From Bacilli bacterium (GTDB lineage Bacteria > Bacillota_I > Bacilli_A > RFN20 > CAG-826), in the NCBI GenBank assembly GCA_900767605.1, contig CAAFZT010000015.1, forward strand, positions 1 to 64,000: DNA of 64,000 nucleotides, written 5' to 3'. The notes beneath the pieces are model-generated. The model was not told where the DNA came from. It made no database searches and saw only the letters and a list, made by a program, of their open reading frames with translations. This document shows positions 47,408 to 57,640 of the stretch, one piece after another. Each line of letters starts with the position of its first letter. Positions within the stretch are counted from its first letter, which is position 1. The position numbers were made by a program, and so were the translations under genes.

Positions 47408-49249
47408 ATGGATGCAAAAGCATTGATCGCGGCCGTCAGCGAAGTGGCGGATAACAAAGGACTCAGCGGAGAAGCTGTTATTCAAGCTCTCGAACTCGCC
47501 TTGGAAAAAGCCTATATCAAGGTTTTGGGCGGCTCGACTCCGGATTTACCCGACCCTGTCGTTAAATGCGTCATCGACCCGGATACGGGAAAGATTTATC
47601 TTGCTCAAGTGAAGAAAGTCGTGGAAGAAGTAACCGACGACTTCCTCGAAATCGATGAAGAAGAAGCCAATGAAGGTTTGAAGAAAGCCAAATACCACGT
47701 GGGCGACGACTATGAAATCGAAGCCGACGTCGAAGACCTTTCCAAAGCCACGGCGATGGGCGTGAAATCCTATTTCCGTCAGGGAATCGCCGAAGCCGAA
47801 CGCACCGAGCTCTATAAGATTTATAAAGACCATATCGGCGAAATGGTTACGGGTACCGTCGAAAAAGCGGACGATCGCAGCGTCATCGTCAATATTGGCC
47901 GAGCGACCGTTGAACTCAACCGCAAGGAACTCATCGGCGACGAATATTTCAAAATCGGCGATCCCATCAAAGTTTATATCCAAGAAGTTCGTTCTGCCGA
48001 TGAAGCCACTTCCCCCTATAAGAAGAAGGGACCCCAAATCGAAGCCACCCGTTCTAGCGAAGGTTTCTTGAAGCGCTTGTTCGAAGAAGAAATCCACGAA
48101 ATCTATGATGGCACCGTTGTCATCAAAGCGATTGCCCGCAAGGCGGGCGTTCGTGCCAAAGTCGCGGTTTCTAGCGTCAATGACGATGTCGACGCCACCG
48201 GAGCTTGCATTGGACAAGGCGGCTCCCGCATTCAAAAGATCGTTTCTCAACTTGGCAACGGCCATTCCAAAGAAAAGATCGATATCATCGAATGGAGCGA
48301 ATTCACTCCGAAATTCATCATCGAATCGGTTCGCCCGGTTATTGCCCTTGGGGTGAATGTGGACGAAGAAAATAAGGAAGCGGAAGTAATCCTTTCTAAG
48401 GAAGCGTTAGAGAATCAGCTTGGCCGCTACCGCAATAACACTGCCCTCGCCTCCGCCCTTACCGGTTATAAGATTTCCTTCATGACCCAACAAGAAGCGG
48501 AAGAAAACGAAGTTTCTTATGTCTCTAGCGAAATCGCCGACGAAGAAGCCAAGCGCATCAAAGCAGAACGCGAAGCCGACGAATATCGCCGTAAATCCAT
48601 CGAAGACGCCAAACGTCGCGAAGAAGAAGCCGCTGCCAAGAAAGAGGCGGAAGAAGCCGCACGTAAAGCTGCGGAAGAAGCGGCCCGTCAAGCGGAAGAA
48701 GAAGCCAAGAAAGCGGATAAACTCGCTCGTCTTGAACCTCTTCCCGAAAATCCCATCGCTCCGAAGGCGCAAGTTAAGCCGGAAGAATTCCCGATGGAAG
48801 CCAATAACCCCGCCGCCGCTGCTCTTGCCGCCCTTAAGTCGGCCCAAGAAGCTGCCGCTACTGCTCCGGTAGTCGAAGAAAAAGCGGAAGTCGTTTCCGA
48901 AGAAAAACCGGCCACGGAAGAAGTTCCTGCTTCTAAACCCGAAGAAACCAAGGAAGTCAAGACGACGACCACGCTTTCGGACCTCGAAGCCGAACTCGAA
49001 TCCGCCAAAGGACGTTCGACGGGAGCAAAAGTCAACGCGAAGACCAAACGTCCGCGCAAGATTAGCGACGACGAAGTCAAGCATGAAGCCGCTCCGAAGA
49101 GCCCTGTGGAACAGGGTATGGCGGTTTATACCGAAGAAGAACTCAAAGCCATCGAAGCCGAGGATGAAACCGCCCAGCTTTATGATGACGGCGAGGATGA
49201 TGTCGATTACGACGATTACGACCAATATTACGACGACGAAGGGAAATAA
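47408..49249 (+). CDS. nusA: Transcription factor NusA with long acidic tail
   Basis: 613 aa, against about 370-400 in most Bacillota. Residues 1-125 are the RNA-polymerase-binding domain, about 135-200 the S1 domain (GEMVTGTVEKADDRSVIVNIGRA), and about 205-350 two KH domains (GACIGQGGSRIQ; FTPKFIIESVRPVIALGV). The extra 250 residues are a Lys/Glu/Ala-rich coiled-coil stretch, an Ala/Pro/Glu linker and a very acidic end (DDVDYDDYDQYYDDEG). It acts in pausing, termination and antitermination. Ribosome site AGAAAGGAAA. The tail is unusual and of unknown role. Confidence 0.93.
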   Translation: MDAKALIAAVSEVADNKGLSGEAVIQALELALEKAYIKVLGGSTPDLPDPVVKCVIDPDTGKIYLAQVKKVVEEVTDDFLEIDEEEANEGLKKAKYHVGDDYEIEADVEDLSKATAMGVKSYFRQGIAEAERTELYKIYKDHIGEMVTGTVEKADDRSVIVNIGRATVELNRKELIGDEYFKIGDPIKVYIQEVRSADEATSPYKKKGPQIEATRSSEGFLKRLFEEEIHEIYDGTVVIKAIARKAGVRAKVAVSSVNDDVDATGACIGQGGSRIQKIVSQLGNGHSKEKIDIIEWSEFTPKFIIESVRPVIALGVNVDEENKEAEVILSKEALENQLGRYRNNTALASALTGYKISFMTQQEAEENEVSYVSSEIADEEAKRIKAEREADEYRRKSIEDAKRREEEAAAKKEAEEAARKAAEEAARQAEEEAKKADKLARLEPLPENPIAPKAQVKPEEFPMEANNPAAAALAALKSAQEAAATAPVVEEKAEVVSEEKPATEEVPASKPEETKEVKTTTTLSDLEAELESAKGRSTGAKVNAKTKRPRKISDDEVKHEAAPKSPVEQGMAVYTEEELKAIEAEDETAQLYDDGEDDVDYDDYDQYYDDEGK

Positions 49250-49277
49250 ATTCCCATTCTAACAGGAGGAGAAAACC

Positions 49278-49538
49278 TTGAAGAAAATTCCAGTGCGCAT
49301 GGATGCTTTGTCCCGCAAACGCTACTTGCAATCTGAATTAGCTCGCTTCGTGAAGCGGGATGGCTTCTTGGTTTTCGACCCCCAAGGGACGATGCCAGGA
49401 AGAGGAACTTATCTTCATTTGGATGAAGAAAGCCTTGCTCTTCTTGCCCATCCCAAATTTGCATCTCGCCTTCCCTGCCCTTTTCAAGAAGGGGAACTGG
49501 AAAAGGCGATAGGAGGAATCCACCATGACGGAAATTGA
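49278..49538 (+). CDS. ylxR: YlxR (RnpM) RNA-binding protein, TTG start
   Basis: 86 aa. Starts at TTG 49278 with AGGAGG (49264-49269) 8 nt upstream; the next in-frame ATG would remove the conserved IPVRMDALSR segment. The DUF448 signature GRGTYLHLD (GRGAY type) is present. YlxR binds RNA and in B. subtilis modulates RNase P. It overlaps ylxQ by 14 nt. Confidence 0.88.
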   Translation: MKKIPVRMDALSRKRYLQSELARFVKRDGFLVFDPQGTMPGRGTYLHLDEESLALLAHPKFASRLPCPFQEGELEKAIGGIHHDGN

Positions 49539-49851
49539 AAAGGCCTATGCTTTCCTTGGTTTGTTACGGAGAGGAGGACGCCTCGTGATCGGGACCGAAT
49601 CCATCGAACATTCGTTGAAAGCGGGATATGGCCTCGTTTTGGGGGAAGAAGATTCTTCCACGGTCACGCGGCTAAAAACCAAAGCCCAAAATGCCGGCTG
49701 CCTTCTTTTTGAAGGGGCCAGCAAGGAAAGCCTTGGACAAGCCGTAGGATTTGAAGTGATTTCGGCGGTGCTTATCGCCGATAGAAAGGCCACGAAAAGC
49801 TTTGATCAAAAGTGGAACGCGGCGAAAGGAGTACAGGATGAAGAAAAATAG
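49525..49851 (+). CDS. ylxQ: L7Ae-family K-turn-binding protein YlxQ
   Basis: 108 aa. L7Ae/L30e/S12e/Gadd45 fold: AFLGLLRRGGRLVIGTESIEHSLKAGYGLVLGEEDSS ... GAS-KESLGQAVG. Such proteins bind kink-turn RNA. Ribosome site GGAGG. Its end overlaps the infB start by 14 nt, so translation of the whole cluster is coupled. Confidence 0.88.
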   Translation: MTEIEKAYAFLGLLRRGGRLVIGTESIEHSLKAGYGLVLGEEDSSTVTRLKTKAQNAGCLLFEGASKESLGQAVGFEVISAVLIADRKATKSFDQKWNAAKGVQDEEK

Positions 49852-51727
49852 CAATTACGGCGGAGTGAAAAAATCCGATGCGAAGAAGCAAAAGCCTCAG
49901 CGCGTCTCGAATTTTCAACCTCGCGAGCGGAAAAGAGAAGAATTCGCCAAGGTCAACGGGGGCGTGTTTGTTTATAGCAAGCCGCTTAGCGTCGGCGAAC
50001 TAAGCAAAGCCATCAACGTCCCGACTCCCGCGATCATCAAATTCCTTTTCCTTCAAGGGAAAGCTATGACGATCAACCAAGTTCTCGACGACGAAATGAT
50101 CGGAACGGTATGCTTGGAATTTGGCTACGACTTCAAAAAGGAAAAAATCGTCGATGAGACGCATTTTGAAGATTTGGAAGTCAACGATGACCCCAAAGAT
50201 TTGAAGGAGCGCCCCGCGGTAGTGACCATTATGGGCCATGTCGACCACGGCAAGACGACGTTAATCGACGCGATTCGTTCCTCCCATATCGTCGACACCG
50301 AAGCTGGAGGCATCTCTCAGGAAATCGGTGCTTATCAAAAAGAAATCCATGGCAAGAAAATCACCTTTATCGATACTCCGGGGCACGCGGCCTTTACGGC
50401 AATGCGCGCTCGCGGGGCTTCGGTAACGGATATTGTTGTCTTGGTGGTTGCTGCCGATGATGGCGTCATGCCCCAGACGATTGAAGCCATTGACCACGCC
50501 AAAGCCGCCGGGGTTCCTATTATCGTTGCCATCAATAAAATGGATAAGCCCTCCGCCAATCCGGAACGGGTCAAAGAAGAACTCATGCAGCATGATGTGA
50601 TCGCAGAAGAATATGGCGGTGAGGTCATGACGGTGAATATCTCCGCGAAAAAAGGCACGGGAATCGACGATTTGCTCGATGCGATTCTATTAAAAGCTGA
50701 AATGTTGGAACTTAAAGCCAACCCCAAACGTTATGCCATCGGTGCCGTTTTGGAATCGGAACTTTCTAAAGGCGAAGGCCCCAAAGCCACCCTTTTGGTC
50801 CAAAACGGAACCTTGAATGTCGGGGATTTCGTCGTTGTCGGCGAAACCTATGGTAAAGTGCGTCGCATGACCAACGAATTCCGCCAAGTCTTGAAAACGG
50901 CGGGGCCAAGCACCCCGGTGTCGGTCATCGGGCTAGCTTCCGTTCCTAGCGCTGGAGATAAATTCATGGCGTTCCCCGAAGAACGTCAGGCCAAAGACAT
51001 CGCGACCAAGCGCGCTCTTGCCAAAGCCGAAAAAGAACGTGGCGGAACCGCGGCGATGACCTTAGCGGACCTCAATAACCTCGTCAACGCCGGCAAAGTT
51101 CAAGATATCAACGTTTTGATTAAAGCGGATTCCGATGGTTCGGCTCAGGCTCTAAAAACCAATTTGGAGAAAATGAGCAATGACCAAATCCACATCCATG
51201 TTTTAATGGCCAATGCCGGTGCCATTAGCGATAACGACGTCCTTCTTGCTTCCGCCTCCCGCGCTTTGATTTTTGGTTTCAATGTCCGCCCCGACGCTAG
51301 AGTTCGTCAAAAGGCAGAAGAACAGCACGTGGAAATCCGCCTCCACAAGATCATCTACGAATTGCTCGATGATATGGAAGCGGCGATGAAGGGCTATGAA
51401 AAGAAAGAAGAAGTCGAGCAAGTGACTGGTCAGGCCGAAATCCGCCACATCTATAAGATTGGTAAAATCGGCACCATCGGCGGTTCTTATGTGACTTCCG
51501 GTCTTCTTAAAGCCAATGAAAAAATCCGTCTTATCCGCGATGGAATCGTTGTTTATGAAGGCCAACTTGGCTCTTTGAAACGCTTCAAAGACGATGCCAA
51601 AGAAGTCAAAGAAGGCTATGAATGCGGTTTGACGATCGCTGGATATAACGACATCAAAGAAGGCGACGTCGTCGAAGGATACGAGATGGTCGAAGGGAAT
51701 AAGCCTCAGGAAGGGGAGAGCAAATAA
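49838..51727 (+). CDS. infB: Translation initiation factor IF-2
   Basis: 629 aa from ATG 49838 with AAAGGAG 7 nt upstream. Short N-terminus with one IF2-N domain (SVGELSKAINVPTPAIIKFLF). GTPase motifs GHVDHGKTT (about 131-139), DTPGHAAF and NKMDKPSA; C-terminal domains with the fMet-tRNA-binding region. It recruits initiator tRNA to the 30S subunit. The long variable N-terminus of many bacteria is absent, as in other small Bacillota genomes. Confidence 0.97.
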   Translation: MKKNSNYGGVKKSDAKKQKPQRVSNFQPRERKREEFAKVNGGVFVYSKPLSVGELSKAINVPTPAIIKFLFLQGKAMTINQVLDDEMIGTVCLEFGYDFKKEKIVDETHFEDLEVNDDPKDLKERPAVVTIMGHVDHGKTTLIDAIRSSHIVDTEAGGISQEIGAYQKEIHGKKITFIDTPGHAAFTAMRARGASVTDIVVLVVAADDGVMPQTIEAIDHAKAAGVPIIVAINKMDKPSANPERVKEELMQHDVIAEEYGGEVMTVNISAKKGTGIDDLLDAILLKAEMLELKANPKRYAIGAVLESELSKGEGPKATLLVQNGTLNVGDFVVVGETYGKVRRMTNEFRQVLKTAGPSTPVSVIGLASVPSAGDKFMAFPEERQAKDIATKRALAKAEKERGGTAAMTLADLNNLVNAGKVQDINVLIKADSDGSAQALKTNLEKMSNDQIHIHVLMANAGAISDNDVLLASASRALIFGFNVRPDARVRQKAEEQHVEIRLHKIIYELLDDMEAAMKGYEKKEEVEQVTGQAEIRHIYKIGKIGTIGGSYVTSGLLKANEKIRLIRDGIVVYEGQLGSLKRFKDDAKEVKEGYECGLTIAGYNDIKEGDVVEGYEMVEGNKPQEGESK

Positions 51728-52098
51728 TGGCGAACCGTCCTGGAAGAATCAAATCGATGATTTCGCGGAACATCGCGGATATCGTTCATACCGAAATCAA
51801 GAAATCCTCGATTGGCCTTGTCAGCGTCAATGACGTCAGGGTCTCCGATGACTATTCCTACGCGACCGTCTACGTGAATTTCCTTCCCAATACCTTCCCC
51901 CATCAAAAAATCGCGGAGTTACAAAAAACGGAAGGATTCGTCCGTTCTTCTCTCGCCAAAAAGATGGATATCTACAAAGTTCCGAAGGTACACTTCGTCC
52001 TAGATGAAACTTCTTCCTCCGCGGCCCGAATCGATGAAGCTCTTGCCAAAGAAGAAAAAGATTTGTCCCAGTTGGAAGAACAATCCGAATCCAAATAA
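51727..52098 (+). CDS. rbfA: Ribosome-binding factor A
   Basis: 123 aa. KH-like fold with SRNIADIVHTEIK, VSVNDVRVSDDYSYATVYVNFL and KVHFVLDETSSSAARIDEAL, all conserved. It matures the 16S 5' end. The ATG shares its A with the infB stop (TAATG). Last gene of the rimP operon; a terminator follows. Confidence 0.95.
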   Translation: MANRPGRIKSMISRNIADIVHTEIKKSSIGLVSVNDVRVSDDYSYATVYVNFLPNTFPHQKIAELQKTEGFVRSSLAKKMDIYKVPKVHFVLDETSSSAARIDEALAKEEKDLSQLEEQSESK

Positions 52099-52103
52099 TC
52101 AAG

Positions 52104-52136
52104 AAGCCAGCAGTCCATTCTGCAGGCTTTTTCTTT
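52104..52136 (+). terminator. Terminator of the rimP-rbfA operon
   Basis: AAGCC-A-GCAG (52104-52113) / CTGC-A-GGCTT (52120-52129), then TTTCTTTT. Confidence 0.8.
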
Positions 52137-52214
52137 TGGCTTTCTCAAGATAATTTGTAAGATTACGAGGAACTTCCAAGCCTTTTCCTTTTTCGATTTT
52201 GGTATAATCCTTTC

Positions 52215-53063
52215 ATGCGTTCTTCTGGAATTTTATTAATTGATAAACCAAGTGGAGTGACCAGCCGCTACGTCGATAATCGGATCCAAAAAGCTTTTCA
52301 TACTCGCCATGTGGGGCATTTAGGAACCTTAGACCCCTTTGCCACGGGATTGCTTCTTGTCGCGGTAGGCTCCGCGACCAAATGCCTTCCTTATTTACAA
52401 GATGAAAGCAAAACGTATTTGGCTTCGTTATTGCTTGGTAACGCGACTTCAACGGGAGACCCGGAAGGAGAAGTGATTCAAACCCTTCCTGTTCCTCCGA
52501 CTACGGATGCTAAAATCCTGGAAACTTTTAAGTCCTTTTTAGGCGATTCTTTCCAAATTCCCCCGATGACCAGTGCGATTAAGGTCAAGGGAGAGGCTCT
52601 TTATAAAGCGGCTAGACGCGGAGAAGAAATAGAAAGAAACCCTCGTCCCATTCATATTGATTCCCTCCGGATGCTAGTAAGACTAGGAAGAAAAATCGAT
52701 TTTACCTGCACAGTGTCCAAAGGGACCTATATTCGGGTATTAGGAGAAGATATCGCCAAAAAACTAGGAACGGTGGGTCATTTGACTTCCCTTCGTCGCC
52801 TTGCCGTCGGTTCGGTGGATTTAGAAAAAGCGATTCCATTAGAAGAAGCAAGTTCGAAGGATTTGCTCAATCCCTTAGATTTTTTAAGGCATTATCCGGT
52901 TATCGAAGTTTCGCTAGACCTAGAAAAAAAGATTCGAAATGGGGTTAGTTTGTCTTTGGAAGAAAATAGTCCCCGCGTGGTTTTTGCCTTGGAAAACGAA
53001 GCGTTAGCCATTTATGAAAGAAGAGAAGATGGGCTTTACCATTGCCTTCGGGGGCTATTTTGA
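52215..53063 (+). CDS. truB: tRNA pseudouridine-55 synthase
   Basis: 282 aa. N-terminal GILLIDKPSGVTS, catalytic Asp in GHLGTLDPFATGLL (D40 region), and the later YKAARRGEEIER and GTYIRVLGEDIAKKLG motifs. It makes pseudouridine 55 in the T loop of tRNA. TATAAT (52203-52208) ends 6 nt before the ATG, with no ribosome site: leaderless. The stop TGA overlaps the ribF ATG by one base. Confidence 0.95.
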   Translation: MRSSGILLIDKPSGVTSRYVDNRIQKAFHTRHVGHLGTLDPFATGLLLVAVGSATKCLPYLQDESKTYLASLLLGNATSTGDPEGEVIQTLPVPPTTDAKILETFKSFLGDSFQIPPMTSAIKVKGEALYKAARRGEEIERNPRPIHIDSLRMLVRLGRKIDFTCTVSKGTYIRVLGEDIAKKLGTVGHLTSLRRLAVGSVDLEKAIPLEEASSKDLLNPLDFLRHYPVIEVSLDLEKKIRNGVSLSLEENSPRVVFALENEALAIYERREDGLYHCLRGLF

Positions 53064-53956
53064 TGGAAATTCATCGTTTTCGTCTCGGCTTTTTACCGGA
53101 ACCAATCCCAGGATTAACTTTGGCATTAGGCAATTTTGACGGCATGCATCGCGGCCATCAACGCCTTCTTTTAGATACGTCTTTCCTTGCTAAAAATGAA
53201 TCGGGAGTCTTGCTTTTTGATCCTCCTAGTCCTTTTAAAGGGGGCAATGTTTTAACTTCTTTGGAGCAAAAAATCGCGATCTGCCGGAAATTACGTTTGG
53301 ATCATGTTTTTGTTCTAGAAAGCGAAGAAGCGTTTTGGAATCTCTCCCCCCAGGAATTTTGCGACCAAATCCTAAAAAAACTGGGCGCGAGTATGCTTTG
53401 CTGCGGGAAGGATTTCCGTTTTGGGAAAAAGGCGGAAGGGAAAGTCGACGACTTAAAGAAAGATTTTGACGTTCACCTTACTCCGTTTTTAGAGTCTAAC
53501 GGAATGAAAATCTCCTCCTCCCTTATTCGCGAAGCTATTCGAAACGGGGAAGTGGAAAAAGCCGAGGACTGGCTAGGAAGACCTTATGAAATGGTTGGGA
53601 AAGTTGCCCACGGGTTCCGCAACGGCCATTTGCTTGGCTTTCCCACCTTGAATTTAAAGTCTCCCACTCCTTATTGCTTGCCGCGATTTGGGGTTTACTG
53701 CGGACTTGCTTATATTGACGGGGTTCCCCGCCAAGCCGTCATTAATGTTGGAGTTCATCCTACCGTTGATCAAATCGAAGAACCTAGCATTGAAGCCCAT
53801 TTGCTTGATTTTGAAGAGGAAGCTTACGATAAAACCCTCTATTTGGATTTTCGGCATTTTGAGCGGTGCGAAAAGAAATTCGCTTCTCTTGAAGAGCTAT
53901 CCAAGCAGTTACTGTTAGATAAAGCTTGGGCCAAAGAACAATTATCCAATGAATGA
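53063..53956 (+). CDS. ribF: Bifunctional riboflavin kinase / FAD synthetase
   Basis: 297 aa from ATG 53063 (TGATG overlap with truB). N-terminal FMN adenylyltransferase with GNFDGMHRGHQ (HxGH type) and ISSSLIREAIRNGEVE; C-terminal riboflavin kinase with VAHGFRNGHLLGFPTLNL and the AVINVGVHPTV strand. It converts riboflavin to FMN and FAD, needed by HydB and the FAD dehydrogenases in this window. Confidence 0.95.
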   Translation: MEIHRFRLGFLPEPIPGLTLALGNFDGMHRGHQRLLLDTSFLAKNESGVLLFDPPSPFKGGNVLTSLEQKIAICRKLRLDHVFVLESEEAFWNLSPQEFCDQILKKLGASMLCCGKDFRFGKKAEGKVDDLKKDFDVHLTPFLESNGMKISSSLIREAIRNGEVEKAEDWLGRPYEMVGKVAHGFRNGHLLGFPTLNLKSPTPYCLPRFGVYCGLAYIDGVPRQAVINVGVHPTVDQIEEPSIEAHLLDFEEEAYDKTLYLDFRHFERCEKKFASLEELSKQLLLDKAWAKEQLSNE

Positions 53957-53982
53957 AAAAAGCAGGAATAATCCTGCTTTTT

Positions 53983-53984
<2 letters not shown>
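53957..53984. terminator. Bidirectional terminator between ribF and typA
   Basis: AAAAAAGCAGGA (53957-53967 region), AATAA loop, TCCTGCTTTTTTT. The T-run runs into the typA stop codon at 53983-53985. Confidence 0.88.
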
Positions 53985-55848
<1,864 letters not shown>

Positions 55849-56038
55849 AAAACGGGCCTCCTTGTTAAAGCCGACGGGAATTTTAGTTCTTTTACGCATG
55901 GGCGCGCAAGGGACAATTCTTTATCCCGTGTCAAAATCACCGATAAATATAGGGCGGAATATTCATTGTATAGTTTTTTCGTAGAAAACAATAGGGCGTC
56001 ATTATTGAAATATTGAACAGTAACCCTATAATTGCAAT

Positions 56039-57142
56039 ATGAATTATCTGAAGAGGATTTTCTCCAGCTGGTTTCCTGTACGCAAGGAATACCTGGTAAA
56101 GCGGATTGCGGACCACCCTATTTTATTCGGCACCCTCTCTCTTGCCCTTGTGCTTCTTGAAGTTGTTTTTATCGTTTCGGGGCTAATGCGATTTGATTTT
56201 TCGAGGCAGATTTTCATCTTTTATATTGCAGCCTATCTTGCTTTGCTCGCCGTTTCTTTGTTTGTAACGGTATTTTTGTTTTGTATTGGAAAAAACGCGC
56301 GCAAATACATGAAAACGCTCGTTGTTCTTTCCTATGTCTACGCTTTTGCTTTGGCGACTTTTGGCTATTGCATCACCTTGCTAGATTATTCCCGTGGGAC
56401 GATTAATTTTGTGACCTTCACGGTTTTGTTCATGATTATCCCTGTGTTCTGCACTTTGGATCCCATTACGTATGAGGGGATGCTTTTTTGCTATACCATC
56501 GCGCTTTCCCTTACTTGTGCCTACCAATTCGAGCGCGACTTCCCGACGGGTTTAATTTTGAATTTGATTTCCTTTGGCGTATCCGCTACTTTGGTGGAAT
56601 TCACGGTTTATAGCGATCGCGTCTATTTTTGCAACGCAGAATATCGCCTGACCAAATTATCTCGTATCGACAAATTGACGGGGCTAATGAATCACGGAAC
56701 CTTGGATGCGGATTTAGCCCGCGCTGCAAGCAAAGGCGGTACCAATCTTTATTTAATGGGTGACGTGGATTCTTTTAAAAAGATTAACGATGAATTCGGC
56801 CACAAGAAAGGCGATGACGTTCTTTCGAAAATTGGCGATATCATGTTGGAAATGTTCCCTGGGTCTAGCTACCGCTATGGTGGAGATGAAATGTCGGTGA
56901 TCGCTTCCCAAATTTCCTTGGAAGAATCGGAGGAAAAATGCCACATCATCAATTCAAGATTAGCGGAGGAATTCGGAGATTTTGTTCGCATGACCTTCGG
57001 TTTATACCTGGGGGAACCTGATCCGGAAAGTCGTCCAGACGAACCGTTACAGTTCGCTGATCGCGCCCTTTATTCGGCAAAACGCGAGAAAAAAGAAATC
57101 GCGATTTATAATTTATTGATGCAAGAAGAAAATAAAGATTGA
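56039..57142 (+). CDS. Membrane-bound diguanylate cyclase (GGDEF domain)
   Basis: 367 aa. About six transmembrane helices in residues 25-190 form the sensory part. The GGDEF domain (about 205-362) has LTGLMNHGTLDADL, MGDVDSFKKINDEFGHKKGDDVL and the active loop RYGGDEMSV, with Met instead of the usual Phe; catalysis is still expected. It makes c-di-GMP from GTP; no EAL or PilZ protein is in the window. TTGAAA-16-TATAAT (56005-56032) ends 6 nt before the ATG with no ribosome site, so leaderless. It overlaps the rpsO promoter at its 3' end. Confidence 0.88.
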   Translation: MNYLKRIFSSWFPVRKEYLVKRIADHPILFGTLSLALVLLEVVFIVSGLMRFDFSRQIFIFYIAAYLALLAVSLFVTVFLFCIGKNARKYMKTLVVLSYVYAFALATFGYCITLLDYSRGTINFVTFTVLFMIIPVFCTLDPITYEGMLFCYTIALSLTCAYQFERDFPTGLILNLISFGVSATLVEFTVYSDRVYFCNAEYRLTKLSRIDKLTGLMNHGTLDADLARAASKGGTNLYLMGDVDSFKKINDEFGHKKGDDVLSKIGDIMLEMFPGSSYRYGGDEMSVIASQISLEESEEKCHIINSRLAEEFGDFVRMTFGLYLGEPDPESRPDEPLQFADRALYSAKREKKEIAIYNLLMQEENKD

Positions 57143-57249
57143 AAAAAGGATCCCAATTTGGTATTTTTTTCGGGCAGCCTTTCAAGGTGGTGACCTTTCT
57201 CCAGATCCCACTTCGAAACGGCCAAGTTTAAAGAAAGGAGAAAAACAAC
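57139..57249 (+). promoter_or_regulatory. rpsO promoter and leader
   Basis: TTGAAA (57139-57144), 17-nt spacer, TATTTT (57162-57167); the -35 overlaps the end of the upstream cyclase gene. The 80-nt leader contains AGGTGGTGACCTTT-type pairing and ends with AAAGAAAGGAG. An S15 autoregulatory structure is plausible but unverified. Confidence 0.5.
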
Positions 57250-57519
57250 ATGGCATTATCCAAGGAACAATCCTCCGCGATCATCAAGAATTTCGGAAAG
57301 AACGAAAAGGACACCGGCTCTGCCGAAGTCCAAATCGCCCTCTTGACCCAACGCATCAAGGATTTGACGCTCCACCTCAAGAGCAATCCGCAGGATGCGG
57401 GTGCAAGACGCTCCCTCCTCATTCTCGTCGGCAAGCGTCACAGCCTCCTCGATTACCTCCGCAACACCGATACGGATCGTTACGCGGCTCTCATCGAGAA
57501 GCTCGGACTTCGTAAATAA
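57250..57519 (+). CDS. rpsO: 30S ribosomal protein S15
   Basis: 89 aa, standard length, with the RNA-binding residues of DTGSAEVQIALLTQRIKDLTLHL and KRHSLLDYLRNTDTDRYAALIEKLGLRK. It binds the 16S central domain. Ribosome site AAAGGAG. Upstream of pnp as in many bacteria, separated by a strong terminator. Confidence 0.97.
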   Translation: MALSKEQSSAIIKNFGKNEKDTGSAEVQIALLTQRIKDLTLHLKSNPQDAGARRSLLILVGKRHSLLDYLRNTDTDRYAALIEKLGLRK

Positions 57520-57532
57520 GTCAAAAAATGGG

Positions 57533-57558
57533 CCTCCCCTTCAACGGGGAGGTTTTTT
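57533..57558 (+). terminator. Terminator of rpsO
   Basis: CCTCCCC (57533-57539), loop TTCAAC, GGGGAGG (57546-57552), TTTTTT. Confidence 0.9.
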
Positions 57559-57579
57559 CATACTCTTTTTGTAGTGAAC

Positions 57580-57596
57580 ACCACCTTAAAGGTGGT
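57580..57596 (+). promoter_or_regulatory. Hairpin in the pnp leader
   Basis: ACCACC (57580-57585) / GGTGGT (57591-57596), 5-nt loop, 45 nt before pnp. A pnp leader hairpin mediates autoregulation in enteric bacteria; here this is only suggestive. Confidence 0.35.
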
Positions 57597-57640
57597 ATCA
57601 TCATAGCGTTTTGAAAGAAAAGGAATTTAGGAACTTAGAA

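Noticed and set aside
47546..48265. 239-codon minus-strand ORF opposite nusA
   Set aside because: Phe/Asp-rich antisense shadow caused by GAA/GAC codons of nusA; no start signals.
53061..53063. UGA read as tryptophan (Mollicutes code)
   Set aside because: truB ends at this TGA and ribF starts in it. Other genes end with TGA too, and Trp positions use TGG throughout.
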